Source: Rubripirellula reticaptiva (GTDB taxonomy: Bacteria > Planctomycetota > Planctomycetia > Pirellulales > Pirellulaceae). From it: 64,000 nucleotides of DNA. Each line of letters opens with the position of its first letter. Positions within the stretch are counted from its first letter, which is position 1. Both the position numbers and the translations under genes were made by a program. This document shows positions 27,411-35,589 of this stretch, piece by piece. The notes under the pieces are model-generated. The model ran no database searches, was not told the origin of the DNA, and saw only the letters and a program-made list of their open reading frames with translations. Where the stretch lies: positions 1 to 64,000 of the forward strand of contig NZ_SJPX01000004.1 in NCBI RefSeq assembly GCF_007860175.1, written 5' to 3'.

Positions 27411-29216
27411 ATGGAAAACTTAGAAAACACCGATGAGATTGCTGCTTCATCAACTCCGCCCCAGCGACTGCGACCATTGCGGGCGTGGCCGCTGTTGATT
27501 GGTTTGCCAGTTATGTTGGTGCTGCGTTATTTGCCGCAGATCGTCTCCGACGGACCGTCAATGCTGTGGGCGTCTGCAGCGTTTGGTCCTGCCCTGTGCT
27601 CGATCGTGCTCTTGCTGTGGTGGTGCTTTGCCAGTCGTGCATCGTGGCAAGAGAAGGTCGGCGGTTTGCTTGCTATCATCGCCGGAGTGGTGCTGACAGC
27701 CGTCTTGATGGATCCCACCATGCGAGGCATCGGAATTATTGTGATGGCGTTGCCCTTGGGTGTTGCCGCTTTCGCGATCACGCTTGGCATCGTCAGGAAT
27801 TGGTTGGACCGGAAACGAACCTTGGTCGCGGTCATTGCCGGTCTCTTGGCACTCTTGTCGACAACGTTGCTGAAGTCGGATGGAGTCTGGGGAAACTTTG
27901 CGATGGGGCTGCAATGGCGATGGTCGCCATCGGCTGAGCAGCGGGCGATTGACTTTGCCGAGTCTCGTCAGTCGGATGGCGTCGATGTGTCGCCGGATCG
28001 CCAGCGCATGGAAGATGCGTTGGCAAGCGCTGAGTGGCCTTCGTTTCGAGGAGCACGGCGCGATGGCGTTCAACGCGGAACAGCGATTGATCGAGACTGG
28101 AACGCTAATCCGCCGCAAGAAGTCTGGCGAATTCCGATCGGCCCCGCTTGGTCCTCTTTCGTCGTCGCGGGCGATCTGTTGATCACCCAAGAACAGCGCG
28201 GCGATGATGAAATGGTTGTCTGTTACCTGACGATCGACGGAAGCGAAGTTTGGACACACCGCCTGTCTTCTCGTTTCTTTGAACCGCTCGGCGGCCTGGG
28301 GCCGCGCGCCACGCCGACACTCAGCGGAGAAACCGTTTTTGCGATGGGAGCCGAAGGATTTCTTGTTGCCGTCAACGCCCTGGACGGCACTTTGAAATGG
28401 AAGGTCGACGTTCGTGAACTAGCCAACCGTGGGATCCCGATGTGGGGATTCTCTTCGTCGCCAGTCGTTTCGGGCGACAATGTGGTGATCTATGCGGGCG
28501 GCAAGGACGACTTGGGAGTACTGGCTCTCGACGCCAACACGGGCGAGGTCCGCTGGACAGCACCCTGTGGACCCGACTCCTATGCTTCCGTCCAGGAAAT
28601 CGTAATCGGCGATCGTCCATGGCTTTCCATCCTTAGCAACAAAGGCATGCATGTCTATGATCCCGCCGACGGCCGCGAAACTTTGATGTACCCGTGGAAT
28701 CACGATGGATATCGAGCCCTGCAACCTCAAGTCATCGCCGAAAACCAAGTGCTTGTCCCCACCGGAATGGGGACGGGGACTCGCTTGATTGAGATATTTG
28801 ATAAAGACAATGAACTGACGACGAATGAAATCTGGACGTCGCGAAGACTGAAACCAGACTTCAATGACTGCGTGATCCACGAAGGATACATTTACGGATT
28901 CGACGACAGCATTTTTACATGCATCGATCTGTCCGACGGTGAGGCAATGTGGAAGCGTGGCCGATACGGAAAAGGCCAGGTCTTATTGCTGGCTGATTCC
29001 AACGCATTGATCGTCCAGTGCGAAACCGGCGAAGTCGTCCTGTTGGACGCTGACGCCAAGCAGCACCACGAACTTGGGCGAATCGACGGCGTCGCGGGCA
29101 AGAGTTGGAATCATCCCGTGGTCGTCGGCGACCGGCTATACGTACGCAGTTCGGAAGAAGCCGCCTGCTATAAACTCAAAACGATTCCCAACGACGATCT
29201 CGCATGGCAGCCATGA
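27411..29216 (+). CDS. Membrane-anchored PQQ-like beta-propeller protein
   Basis: A 601-residue protein. ATG 27411 is preferred over 27357 because MENLENTDEI gives a hydrophilic N-terminus before the membrane part. Five hydrophobic segments (about residues 25-165: WPLLIGLPVMLVLRYL, FGPALCSIVLLLWW, GLLAIIAGVVLTAV, IIVMALPLGVAAFAITLG, VAVIAGLLALLSTTLL) anchor it. From residue 220 a propeller begins with WPSFRGARRDGVQRGTAI and shows blades such as DGTLKWKVDV and TGEVRWTAPCG. The domain is the PQQ-like/BamB-like type; enzymatic activity is not implied. It is divergent from the decarboxylase gene, with about 245 bp between their starts. Confidence 0.88.
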   Translation: MENLENTDEIAASSTPPQRLRPLRAWPLLIGLPVMLVLRYLPQIVSDGPSMLWASAAFGPALCSIVLLLWWCFASRASWQEKVGGLLAIIAGVVLTAVLMDPTMRGIGIIVMALPLGVAAFAITLGIVRNWLDRKRTLVAVIAGLLALLSTTLLKSDGVWGNFAMGLQWRWSPSAEQRAIDFAESRQSDGVDVSPDRQRMEDALASAEWPSFRGARRDGVQRGTAIDRDWNANPPQEVWRIPIGPAWSSFVVAGDLLITQEQRGDDEMVVCYLTIDGSEVWTHRLSSRFFEPLGGLGPRATPTLSGETVFAMGAEGFLVAVNALDGTLKWKVDVRELANRGIPMWGFSSSPVVSGDNVVIYAGGKDDLGVLALDANTGEVRWTAPCGPDSYASVQEIVIGDRPWLSILSNKGMHVYDPADGRETLMYPWNHDGYRALQPQVIAENQVLVPTGMGTGTRLIEIFDKDNELTTNEIWTSRRLKPDFNDCVIHEGYIYGFDDSIFTCIDLSDGEAMWKRGRYGKGQVLLLADSNALIVQCETGEVVLLDADAKQHHELGRIDGVAGKSWNHPVVVGDRLYVRSSEEAACYKLKTIPNDDLAWQP

Positions 29217-29357
29217 ACGTTTGCCTGATGCAGAACCAAGGACACAGAACCAAAGGTACGCGATCTTGAATGCAGTAGCACGCCTGCGGGTCGTCGATTA
29301 GCAGTTCGGTAAAGTCAAACTGAGAATCCAGGATTACCCTCAAGACGATTGATCACA

Positions 29358-30905
29358 ATGCAACGACTTCCAAGAGCAGCTTTCCTTTCTTTCGTCTGTA
29401 TTCACTTTTTAAGCTATCACCCGTCACATGCTGCGGGTTCGCTACGTTTTGAGAAACTGATCCAGCAGGAAACGGGCGAGTTGCCAATCATCCTGTCGGC
29501 GCCGCACGGTGGACGGCAACCGATTCCAGGAGTGCACCCACGCCAGGGAGTCGGAGTCAAAGCTTTCAACTCGATTCCCGATCTTGCCACGGATCGGTTG
29601 ACCGAAACGCTCGCTGACGCGATCGAAAAAGCGATGGGCAAACGGCCGTATGTTGTCATTGCTCGGTTCAATCGCAAGTACGCCGACGCCAACCGACGAG
29701 AACCACTGGCTTATGAATCGGAAAATGCCAAGCAAGTTTATCAAGCCTATCACGCCGCAATTGCCGAAGCGAAAGCAGATGTGATCGAGCGGTGGGGACG
29801 CGGAGTGCTGCTAGACATCCATGGCCAATCGACCGAACCAAGTGCCATTTTTCGAGGCACAGCGAACGGCAAAACGACGACTCATTTAGTGAACCGATTT
29901 GGACAAAATTCACTGACAGGCAAAGAGAGCTTGTTTGGCAATTTGGCCCGAAACGGCTTTCGGGTGATTCCTGCTGTAGGTTCAAATGAACATGAGCACT
30001 CGAGTTACAACGGTGGGTACATTGTGAACGCCTATGGCAGCCGATCCGGCGGGACGTTGGATGCGATTCAGCTTGAGATCGGACGGGATCTGCGGTTGTT
30101 AGCGTCCAGACCCCAAACGGCAGAAAAGCTGGCCAAGTCCATTGCCGTGTTCGCGTGTGACTACCTTCCCGTCGACAGAGATGCTCCCGCAGTCGATGCG
30201 AAAGCCGACAGCAACACGGTGTGTGTTGGCGTTTACATTGACGAAGGTGCGGGACCGAGTGTTAACGACTTGCTGTCTGTGTTAGGAAACTTTAAGGGCG
30301 TCTCCGTGACGAGATTGACGGCGGACGATATCCGATCAGGCAAGCTCGCTGAGCTTGATCTGGTGATGCATCCTGGTGGCAGCGGTAGTGCCCAGGGGCG
30401 ACATCTAGGTGACAATGGACGCGAGGCAATTCGCAATTTTGTCCAAGACGGAGGCGGCTTCGTTGGCATCTGCGCCGGCGCCTACTTTGCGACTTCGCAC
30501 TACCCATGGTCGCTGAACATTCTGGACGCGAAAGTCGTTGACACCAAGCATTGGAATCGGGGCAATGGAACCGTCGACATCGCGTTGACGGATGCCGGCA
30601 ATCGACTGCTACGCACGAAAGTTCAAAAACTCGCAATCCACTATGCTCAAGGACCGCTACTTGCCCCCGGGAACCGGCCCGACATTGAAGACTATCAGAT
30701 CGTTGCAGCTTTCGAAACAGAAATCGCAAAGAATGGTGCTCCCGTCGGCGTCATGAAAGGCACCACCGCAATTGCCGAAGGGAAATATGGAAGTGGTTGT
30801 GTTATTTGTTTCAGCCCTCACCCCGAGATGACCAGCGGTCTGGAACCCTGGGTTCGATTCGCGATCGATCATGTCAAGCGAAGTCGGTCAGCAGGCAGCA
30901 ATTGA
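29358..30905 (+). CDS. Secreted N-formylglutamate amidohydrolase-like / BPL_N fusion
   Basis: A 515-residue protein; ATG 29358 is used (a TTG lies three codons upstream). It has a signal peptide (1-26, ending PSHAA). Residues about 40-270 resemble N-formylglutamate amidohydrolase: LSAPHGGRQPIPG, VIARFNRKYADANR, LLDIHGQS, IQLEIGRDLR, with metal-ligand-like His and Glu. Residues about 287-512 match the BPL_N/class-I glutamine-amidotransferase-like domain: VMHPGGSGSAQG, then GGGFVGICAGAYFA with Cys372 in nucleophile position, and FSPHPEM. Both halves are known families; their fusion on an exported protein suggests action on an extracellular or peptidoglycan-derived substrate. The reaction is not known. 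Confidence 0.8.
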   Translation: MQRLPRAAFLSFVCIHFLSYHPSHAAGSLRFEKLIQQETGELPIILSAPHGGRQPIPGVHPRQGVGVKAFNSIPDLATDRLTETLADAIEKAMGKRPYVVIARFNRKYADANRREPLAYESENAKQVYQAYHAAIAEAKADVIERWGRGVLLDIHGQSTEPSAIFRGTANGKTTTHLVNRFGQNSLTGKESLFGNLARNGFRVIPAVGSNEHEHSSYNGGYIVNAYGSRSGGTLDAIQLEIGRDLRLLASRPQTAEKLAKSIAVFACDYLPVDRDAPAVDAKADSNTVCVGVYIDEGAGPSVNDLLSVLGNFKGVSVTRLTADDIRSGKLAELDLVMHPGGSGSAQGRHLGDNGREAIRNFVQDGGGFVGICAGAYFATSHYPWSLNILDAKVVDTKHWNRGNGTVDIALTDAGNRLLRTKVQKLAIHYAQGPLLAPGNRPDIEDYQIVAAFETEIAKNGAPVGVMKGTTAIAEGKYGSGCVICFSPHPEMTSGLEPWVRFAIDHVKRSRSAGSN

Positions 30906-31449
30906 ACGACGCGGTCAGGTGACCAACAACGTCTTGACGATCGTTACGGTTACCTTTTTGAGATCGCGATCGAAGGGACGTTCATCGGTCGGAAGCCCAA
31001 TATTTTGCATCCGTGCGTGAACCGGGCAAGCTCCACTGATGATGTGAAGGCTGACGTCGATGAATTGATCGAAGTCCTGCGAGCCTACACTTTTTGGGAA
31101 CTGAGTGACTGGTCCACGATGGCACGTAGGCACCGACCAGCATCATGGCTTGCCGAGTGCCATCGGTATCTTCAATCGAGACTAGCTGGCCGTCGGAACC
31201 TACATCGCTGATGATCACCTTGTCATCGAGGACCGTCACTTCACCTGCGAGTCTCTCCAGTGCCGCTACGGCATAGAAATTAGGCTGTTTTACAAGACCA
31301 TTCAGTTGCACTCGCCCCTGATGCTGTTGCTTTCCAACCGCTTCGTGCATCGTTCCGTATTGAACAATAGTGCCGACCTGCGGTTGTTCTGCGAACGCTG
31401 CCGTACCCATGAGCGTCGCTGTCGCGAAAAGGCTTCTGCAAATTCGCAT
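30906..31449 (-). pseudogene. Frameshifted acetolactate-decarboxylase-like secreted protein
   Basis: It starts at 31449 with a signal peptide (MRICRSLFATATLMGTAAFA) and GTIVQYGTMHEAVGKQQHQG, then FYAVAALERLAGEVTVLD, which fits the alpha-acetolactate decarboxylase fold family. The frame is lost at an A5 run (T5 on the plus strand, 31091-31095). Beyond it, the adjacent frame resumes DFDQFIDVSLHIISGACPVH, then RPFDRDLKKVTVTIVK; about 25 residues between the two parts are missing. A second shift near 30920 moves the continuation DVVGHLTASFN to another frame, running into the convergent neighbour. Two frameshifts plus a deletion make decay more likely than a sequencing error. The exact family assignment is moderate. 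Confidence 0.6.
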
Positions 31450-31635
31450 GACTGGTTACTTGCGGTCTCGGGTTTCCGGAATCTGGGTCCGCACGAACGT
31501 TCTCGATCTTCGAGTGAATCAATCCGTTTTCTACTTTGGAAAACGGGTAAGAACCCAAGAGCTAGCAAGTCGTTCTCTCGACGATGCGCGGATTCACACT
31601 TTTGCACGTCGCATTCTTGCTGGAAGCCTCATGCC

Positions 31636-32664
31636 TCAATAGCTGTTCTTCTCGAGTGTGACCTTGCCTCGGAATATCCAATAGATGATGACCGTGTAGC
31701 TGAGCACGCAGGGGATTCCGATAATGGCGATGATGAGCATCGTTTGAAGGGTTCCTGCACTGCTACGCGCGTTATCCAGCGTGACGTTGTAAGCCGGATC
31801 GATCGTTGACAACATGAAGTTCGGAAATATCGCGACGCTGAATAAGGTTGCGAACGCAGCAATCACCATTGACGAGGTGAAAAAGGCATAACCAGGTTTC
31901 CCAAGGTGCATCGCACGAGGAATGTTTAGCACCGCCAATGCATTTAGTATCGGGACGATCCAAAGCACCGGATACTTCGCGATGTTCTCGGTCGCATGAG
32001 GCACATGCCACCATGTTGCGATCGAGACGAGAACGTACAGCCCGACAAAGACGTAGAACAACGGATTGATCGCTCGACGGACGCGGGCTTGCAAGTCGTG
32101 TTCGGTCTTCAGATACAGATAAATTGCACCATGCAATGCGAACAACGAAACGGTAAGGCATCCAACCAGCAACGGATACCAATAGACTTGACTGAGCAGA
32201 TTGCCTTCATAGTGATACTTTGGCCCCAATTCCATCCCGGCCATCACGTTACCGCCCGCAACCCCAAGCAAGAACGCGGCGGTGAATGACGACAGAAAGA
32301 ATCCGACGTCCCAGAGTTTGCGCCATGCGGCGGAGTGGACCTTCGAACGAAATTCCAGACTGACCGCTCGACCGATCAAACACGTCAACAGCAAAAAAAA
32401 CGCGGTGTAAAAGCTGCTGAAGACGGTGGCGTAGGCCACTGGGAACGCGGCAAACAGGGCGCCGCCAAACGTCACCAGCCAGACTTCGTTTCCATCCCAA
32501 AGTGGACCGATGGAATTCATAACCAAGCGGCGTTCACGGTCGTCTTTGGCGATGAATGGATGCAGAATCCCCACGCCTAAATCGAAACCATCGAGAATGG
32601 CGTATCCGACAAGTAGAACGCCAAGCAACACAAACCAGATAAACGTCAGGAGTTCGTAGCTCAT
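31636..32664 (-). CDS. cydB: Cytochrome bd ubiquinol oxidase subunit II
   Basis: A 342-residue multi-pass membrane protein with about eight hydrophobic segments. It carries the CydB signatures near the N-terminus: ILDGFDLGVGILHPFIAKDD and SIGPLWDGNEVWLVTFGGALFAAFP. Subunit II is structurally required and packs against CydA; the complex oxidises quinol and reduces O2 to water without pumping protons. Its ATG overlaps the cydA stop by 4 bases (ATGA), so it is translationally coupled. It is the last gene of the nine-gene minus-strand cluster. No cydX-type small ORF was seen after it. Confidence 0.97.
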   Translation of the reverse strand: MSYELLTFIWFVLLGVLLVGYAILDGFDLGVGILHPFIAKDDRERRLVMNSIGPLWDGNEVWLVTFGGALFAAFPVAYATVFSSFYTAFFLLLTCLIGRAVSLEFRSKVHSAAWRKLWDVGFFLSSFTAAFLLGVAGGNVMAGMELGPKYHYEGNLLSQVYWYPLLVGCLTVSLFALHGAIYLYLKTEHDLQARVRRAINPLFYVFVGLYVLVSIATWWHVPHATENIAKYPVLWIVPILNALAVLNIPRAMHLGKPGYAFFTSSMVIAAFATLFSVAIFPNFMLSTIDPAYNVTLDNARSSAGTLQTMLIIAIIGIPCVLSYTVIIYWIFRGKVTLEKNSY

Positions 32665-34133
32665 CGTGTTTCATCCTCCATCATGTCGCCGCCAAGTGAC
32701 TTGCCGCTGCGTCCGAATTTCTCGGACATCGAGTCCGCTTTCAGGCTCTGTTTGTATTCCGTTAACTCTTCAGCAGTCTCCGGCCCATGTTGAATCTTGT
32801 TGTTCAACACAAACACCCAGACGGCGAATAGCATCGAGTAGATGATTCCAAACAGAATGATGCTGCTAAGCACCTGTTCGGCTGTGACGGATTCACTCAG
32901 CCCATCGGCGGTTTTGAGTCCCATCATCTCGACACCATTTTGAACCGATGGATAGACGATCCACGGCTGTCGACCAACTTCGGCGGTGACCCAGCCCGCT
33001 TGGTTGGCCGTCATCGCAGCGACTGGCATCAACACGATTGCCCACATCAGCCATCGCTTGTCGGTGTAGGTTCCGCGATACCAAAACAGGCACGCGAGTG
33101 CGGCGACGCCGATCATCAATGTTCCTAATCCGACCATCAGATGGAACGTTTGAAACGGCAGCCATACCGGTGGTCTTTCATCCTCTGGAATCTGATCCAT
33201 CCCCGGAACAGGTATCGTCGGATCGTTGTAAACCATCAGGCTCAGCAAGTACGGAACTTTCACTTCAAAGCGTACTGTTTCGTTCTCGGCATCCGGCCAA
33301 CCGAACAACGTCAACCCTGTTGGCTCGTCGCTGGTGTGAAAGTGGGCTTCCATGGCGGCAAGCTTAGCGGGCTGGGTCTCGACGAGTTTCTGTGCCGAAT
33401 CATGGCCCGTGGCGGCGGCGAGCAGAGTGAATAGCAACGCCGAAGGGAGAGCGATCGAAAGACATCGCTTGGCGACGTCTTCGTGTCGACTCTTCAACAA
33501 GTAATACGAGCAAACCGACGCCACGAAGAACGCGCCCAACACGAGCGCTCCGATCAGCGTGTGCGTCAGCCGATCGACGGACGAGGGATTGAACACCATC
33601 TGCCAAAAACTGGTCACTTCCGCCCTAGGCATCATCTCGCCTTGCACGTCTTGCCAGACAATGTGGTATCCGGCAGGCGTCTGTTGCCAACTGTTGGCGA
33701 CGACGATCCACACGGCGCTGAACATCGAACCGAGGAACACCATCAACGTGCTGAACAAGTGCATTTTCGGACCGACGCGATCCCAGCCAAATACGAGCAC
33801 CGCTAGGAATCCGCTTTCCAAAAAGAACGCGAATATCCCCTCAGCCGCGAGCGCTGACCCGAACACGTCACCGACGAATCGCGAATAGGCAGCCCAATTC
33901 GTCCCGAATTCGAACTCCATCACAATTCCTGTCGCGACGCCCATTGCAAAGTTGACCGCGAAGACTCGAGTCCAAAACCGAGCCGCTGCTTCCCAGGACA
34001 GATTGCGGGTTCGGAAGTAGGCCAGTTCACAGAGGAACAGTTGCAAGCCGAGACCAATCGAAAGTGGCGGAAACAGATAGTGGAACATGATTGTTCCGGC
34101 AAACTGCAACCGACTGAGTATTTCAACGTCCAT
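32661..34133 (-). CDS. cydA: Cytochrome bd ubiquinol oxidase subunit I
   Basis: A 490-residue membrane protein. ATG 34133 gives [20 protein letters not shown] with the heme-ligand His; a TTG three codons upstream is less likely. Other bd hallmarks: [34 protein letters not shown], and the quinol-loop region [13 protein letters not shown]. The periplasmic Q-loop between the sixth and seventh helices is short, as in the cyanide-insensitive (CioA) subgroup. Established knowledge: bd oxidases of this type are highly O2-affine and resistant to sulfide. That fits the neighbourhood of sulfide:quinone oxidoreductase, which would supply the quinol. It lies 31 bp after the methyltransferase-cytochrome gene. 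Confidence 0.97.
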   Translation of the reverse strand: MDVEILSRLQFAGTIMFHYLFPPLSIGLGLQLFLCELAYFRTRNLSWEAAARFWTRVFAVNFAMGVATGIVMEFEFGTNWAAYSRFVGDVFGSALAAEGIFAFFLESGFLAVLVFGWDRVGPKMHLFSTLMVFLGSMFSAVWIVVANSWQQTPAGYHIVWQDVQGEMMPRAEVTSFWQMVFNPSSVDRLTHTLIGALVLGAFFVASVCSYYLLKSRHEDVAKRCLSIALPSALLFTLLAAATGHDSAQKLVETQPAKLAAMEAHFHTSDEPTGLTLFGWPDAENETVRFEVKVPYLLSLMVYNDPTIPVPGMDQIPEDERPPVWLPFQTFHLMVGLGTLMIGVAALACLFWYRGTYTDKRWLMWAIVLMPVAAMTANQAGWVTAEVGRQPWIVYPSVQNGVEMMGLKTADGLSESVTAEQVLSSIILFGIIYSMLFAVWVFVLNNKIQHGPETAEELTEYKQSLKADSMSEKFGRSGKSLGGDMMEDETR

Positions 34134-34164
34134 TGGATCCAATGTTCTTTATGTTGCTATGGCT

Positions 34165-35589
34165 CTATGGCCGAAACTCGGGACGCGAGTGTGAATTGAC
34201 AAAGGCTGCAATATCGAAGGCTTGTTGATCGGTTAGGTCGGCGTCGTCCGGTGGCATCGCGACTTTTAACCATGACGCCATCTTGAGCAGTTTGGAAAGT
34301 CCAGCACCGTCATTGAAAGACTGCTCACCCCACACCGGTGGCCCTTCGTCTGATCCGCTGCCGTCGTCGAGATGGCAATCTGCACAACGGTCGGCATACA
34401 GCGATTCCCCCCTGGAAATGTCCGTCTCGATCGTTTCGCCGTCGAGCATCGTCAAATGATTTGGGCCAAACGGTCCGGTTGGGTTCATGTCAATCGGCGT
34501 CTGCTGTGACAACCAAGTGATGTAAGCTGCAATTGCGACCGAGACCTTGCTTCCATTGGCAGGTCGCGAGCCGTTCTGGCTCCGAATAAAGCAATTGGCA
34601 ATGCGATCTTCGAGTGTGATGACTGCCGATTCGCGGGGCGAATAGGCTGGATACGATGCTGCAACGCCGATCAACGAAGCGGCTTGGGAATGCCTTCCTG
34701 CGTCTAAGTGACAGGACGTGCAATTCAATCGGTTGCCGACTAAAGCCTGGGTCAGAGGATGCGAACTTGTTTCGTTCACAAGCGTTTCGCCCAAGCGAAC
34801 GATCTTTCCCAATTCGCCTAGCGGGTAGTCTGCGGCACGCTCGCCCGAGCTATCGTCTGTTGCAGCTTCATTTTCGCGAATCGGTTTGTTGAAACGAAGC
34901 AAATAGTTTACATCAAACGCGCCAACCTTAACTTCATCGTTGAACTCGAAACCGGCGTCGATCACTTCGTCGCGAAACATCTCTTTGCCTGCTCGTACAT
35001 GTCCAATCAACCAATCGCGAGACACGCCCGGAATTCGGTCGAAGTCGATCAGCACCAGGCGACCACCCGGCTTGAGTGCGCGAAAGATCGAGGATAAAGA
35101 CTGCTGGGGGATTTCAAAATGGTGATAAGTGTCGCAGATGAAAACTAGGTCGACGGATTCAGGCGGCAGGCGAATGGAGACGTCTGTTCCCAAGACAGTG
35201 GTCAAGTTTTCGATGCCATCCGCCGTCGAACGCGCGGCGATGTGCTGTAAGAACTTAGGCGCGATGTCGACGCTGTAGACCCATCCATCCCAGCCAGTTT
35301 TCTTTGCAAACAAGCGGCTGTAGAAACCGGTGCCGGCGCCAACGTCAGCGATCCGTTCGCCCGGTTTTATGTCACAGGCTTTCAACACTTCGTCACGAGC
35401 GGCGTAGACTTCGCGACTCTCGACCTCGAAACGTTTGAGCCATCGGTCGACATCCAGATCAGGACTTTTGAAGTCATCGTTGATGCCTGCGGGACCGACT
35501 GCTGATTTGGGATTTGCTTCTTGGCTCCATGTGAATGCACCGATCGCAAGATGGAGAACGCATAGGATCGTCGCTGGAAAACGATTCAT
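34165..35589 (-). CDS. Secreted SAM-methyltransferase-fold / TsdA-like diheme cytochrome c fusion
   Basis: A 474-residue protein; ATG 35589 is chosen because it overlaps the upstream RND stop (ATGA) and opens a signal peptide (1-23, ending FTWSQ). Residues about 50-235 are a class I methyltransferase fold: ERIADVGAGTGFYSRLFAKK (79-98), acidic VYSVDIAP, DLVFICDTYHHF, LKPGGRLVLIDFDR. Residues about 255-474 carry two c-type hemes: C290-x2-C293-H294 in LNCTSCHLDAGRHS and C402-x2-C405-H406 in YADRCADCHLDDGSG. The segment LEDRIANCFIRSQNG resembles thiosulfate dehydrogenase TsdA, where a cysteine in the matching place (here Cys333) is the second axial ligand of heme 1. Heme attachment requires export, yet SAM is cytosolic, so the N-terminal domain's activity is a puzzle. 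Gene order links it to an RND pump and bd oxidase. Confidence 0.85.
   Translation of the reverse strand: MNRFPATILCVLHLAIGAFTWSQEANPKSAVGPAGINDDFKSPDLDVDRWLKRFEVESREVYAARDEVLKACDIKPGERIADVGAGTGFYSRLFAKKTGWDGWVYSVDIAPKFLQHIAARSTADGIENLTTVLGTDVSIRLPPESVDLVFICDTYHHFEIPQQSLSSIFRALKPGGRLVLIDFDRIPGVSRDWLIGHVRAGKEMFRDEVIDAGFEFNDEVKVGAFDVNYLLRFNKPIRENEAATDDSSGERAADYPLGELGKIVRLGETLVNETSSHPLTQALVGNRLNCTSCHLDAGRHSQAASLIGVAASYPAYSPRESAVITLEDRIANCFIRSQNGSRPANGSKVSVAIAAYITWLSQQTPIDMNPTGPFGPNHLTMLDGETIETDISRGESLYADRCADCHLDDGSGSDEGPPVWGEQSFNDGAGLSKLLKMASWLKVAMPPDDADLTDQQAFDIAAFVNSHSRPEFRP

Noticed and set aside
30982-31449. 155-codon minus-strand ORF as an intact gene
   Set aside because: Its last third is an out-of-frame reading after the homopolymer; the true continuation lies in the adjacent frame, so it is annotated as a pseudogene.
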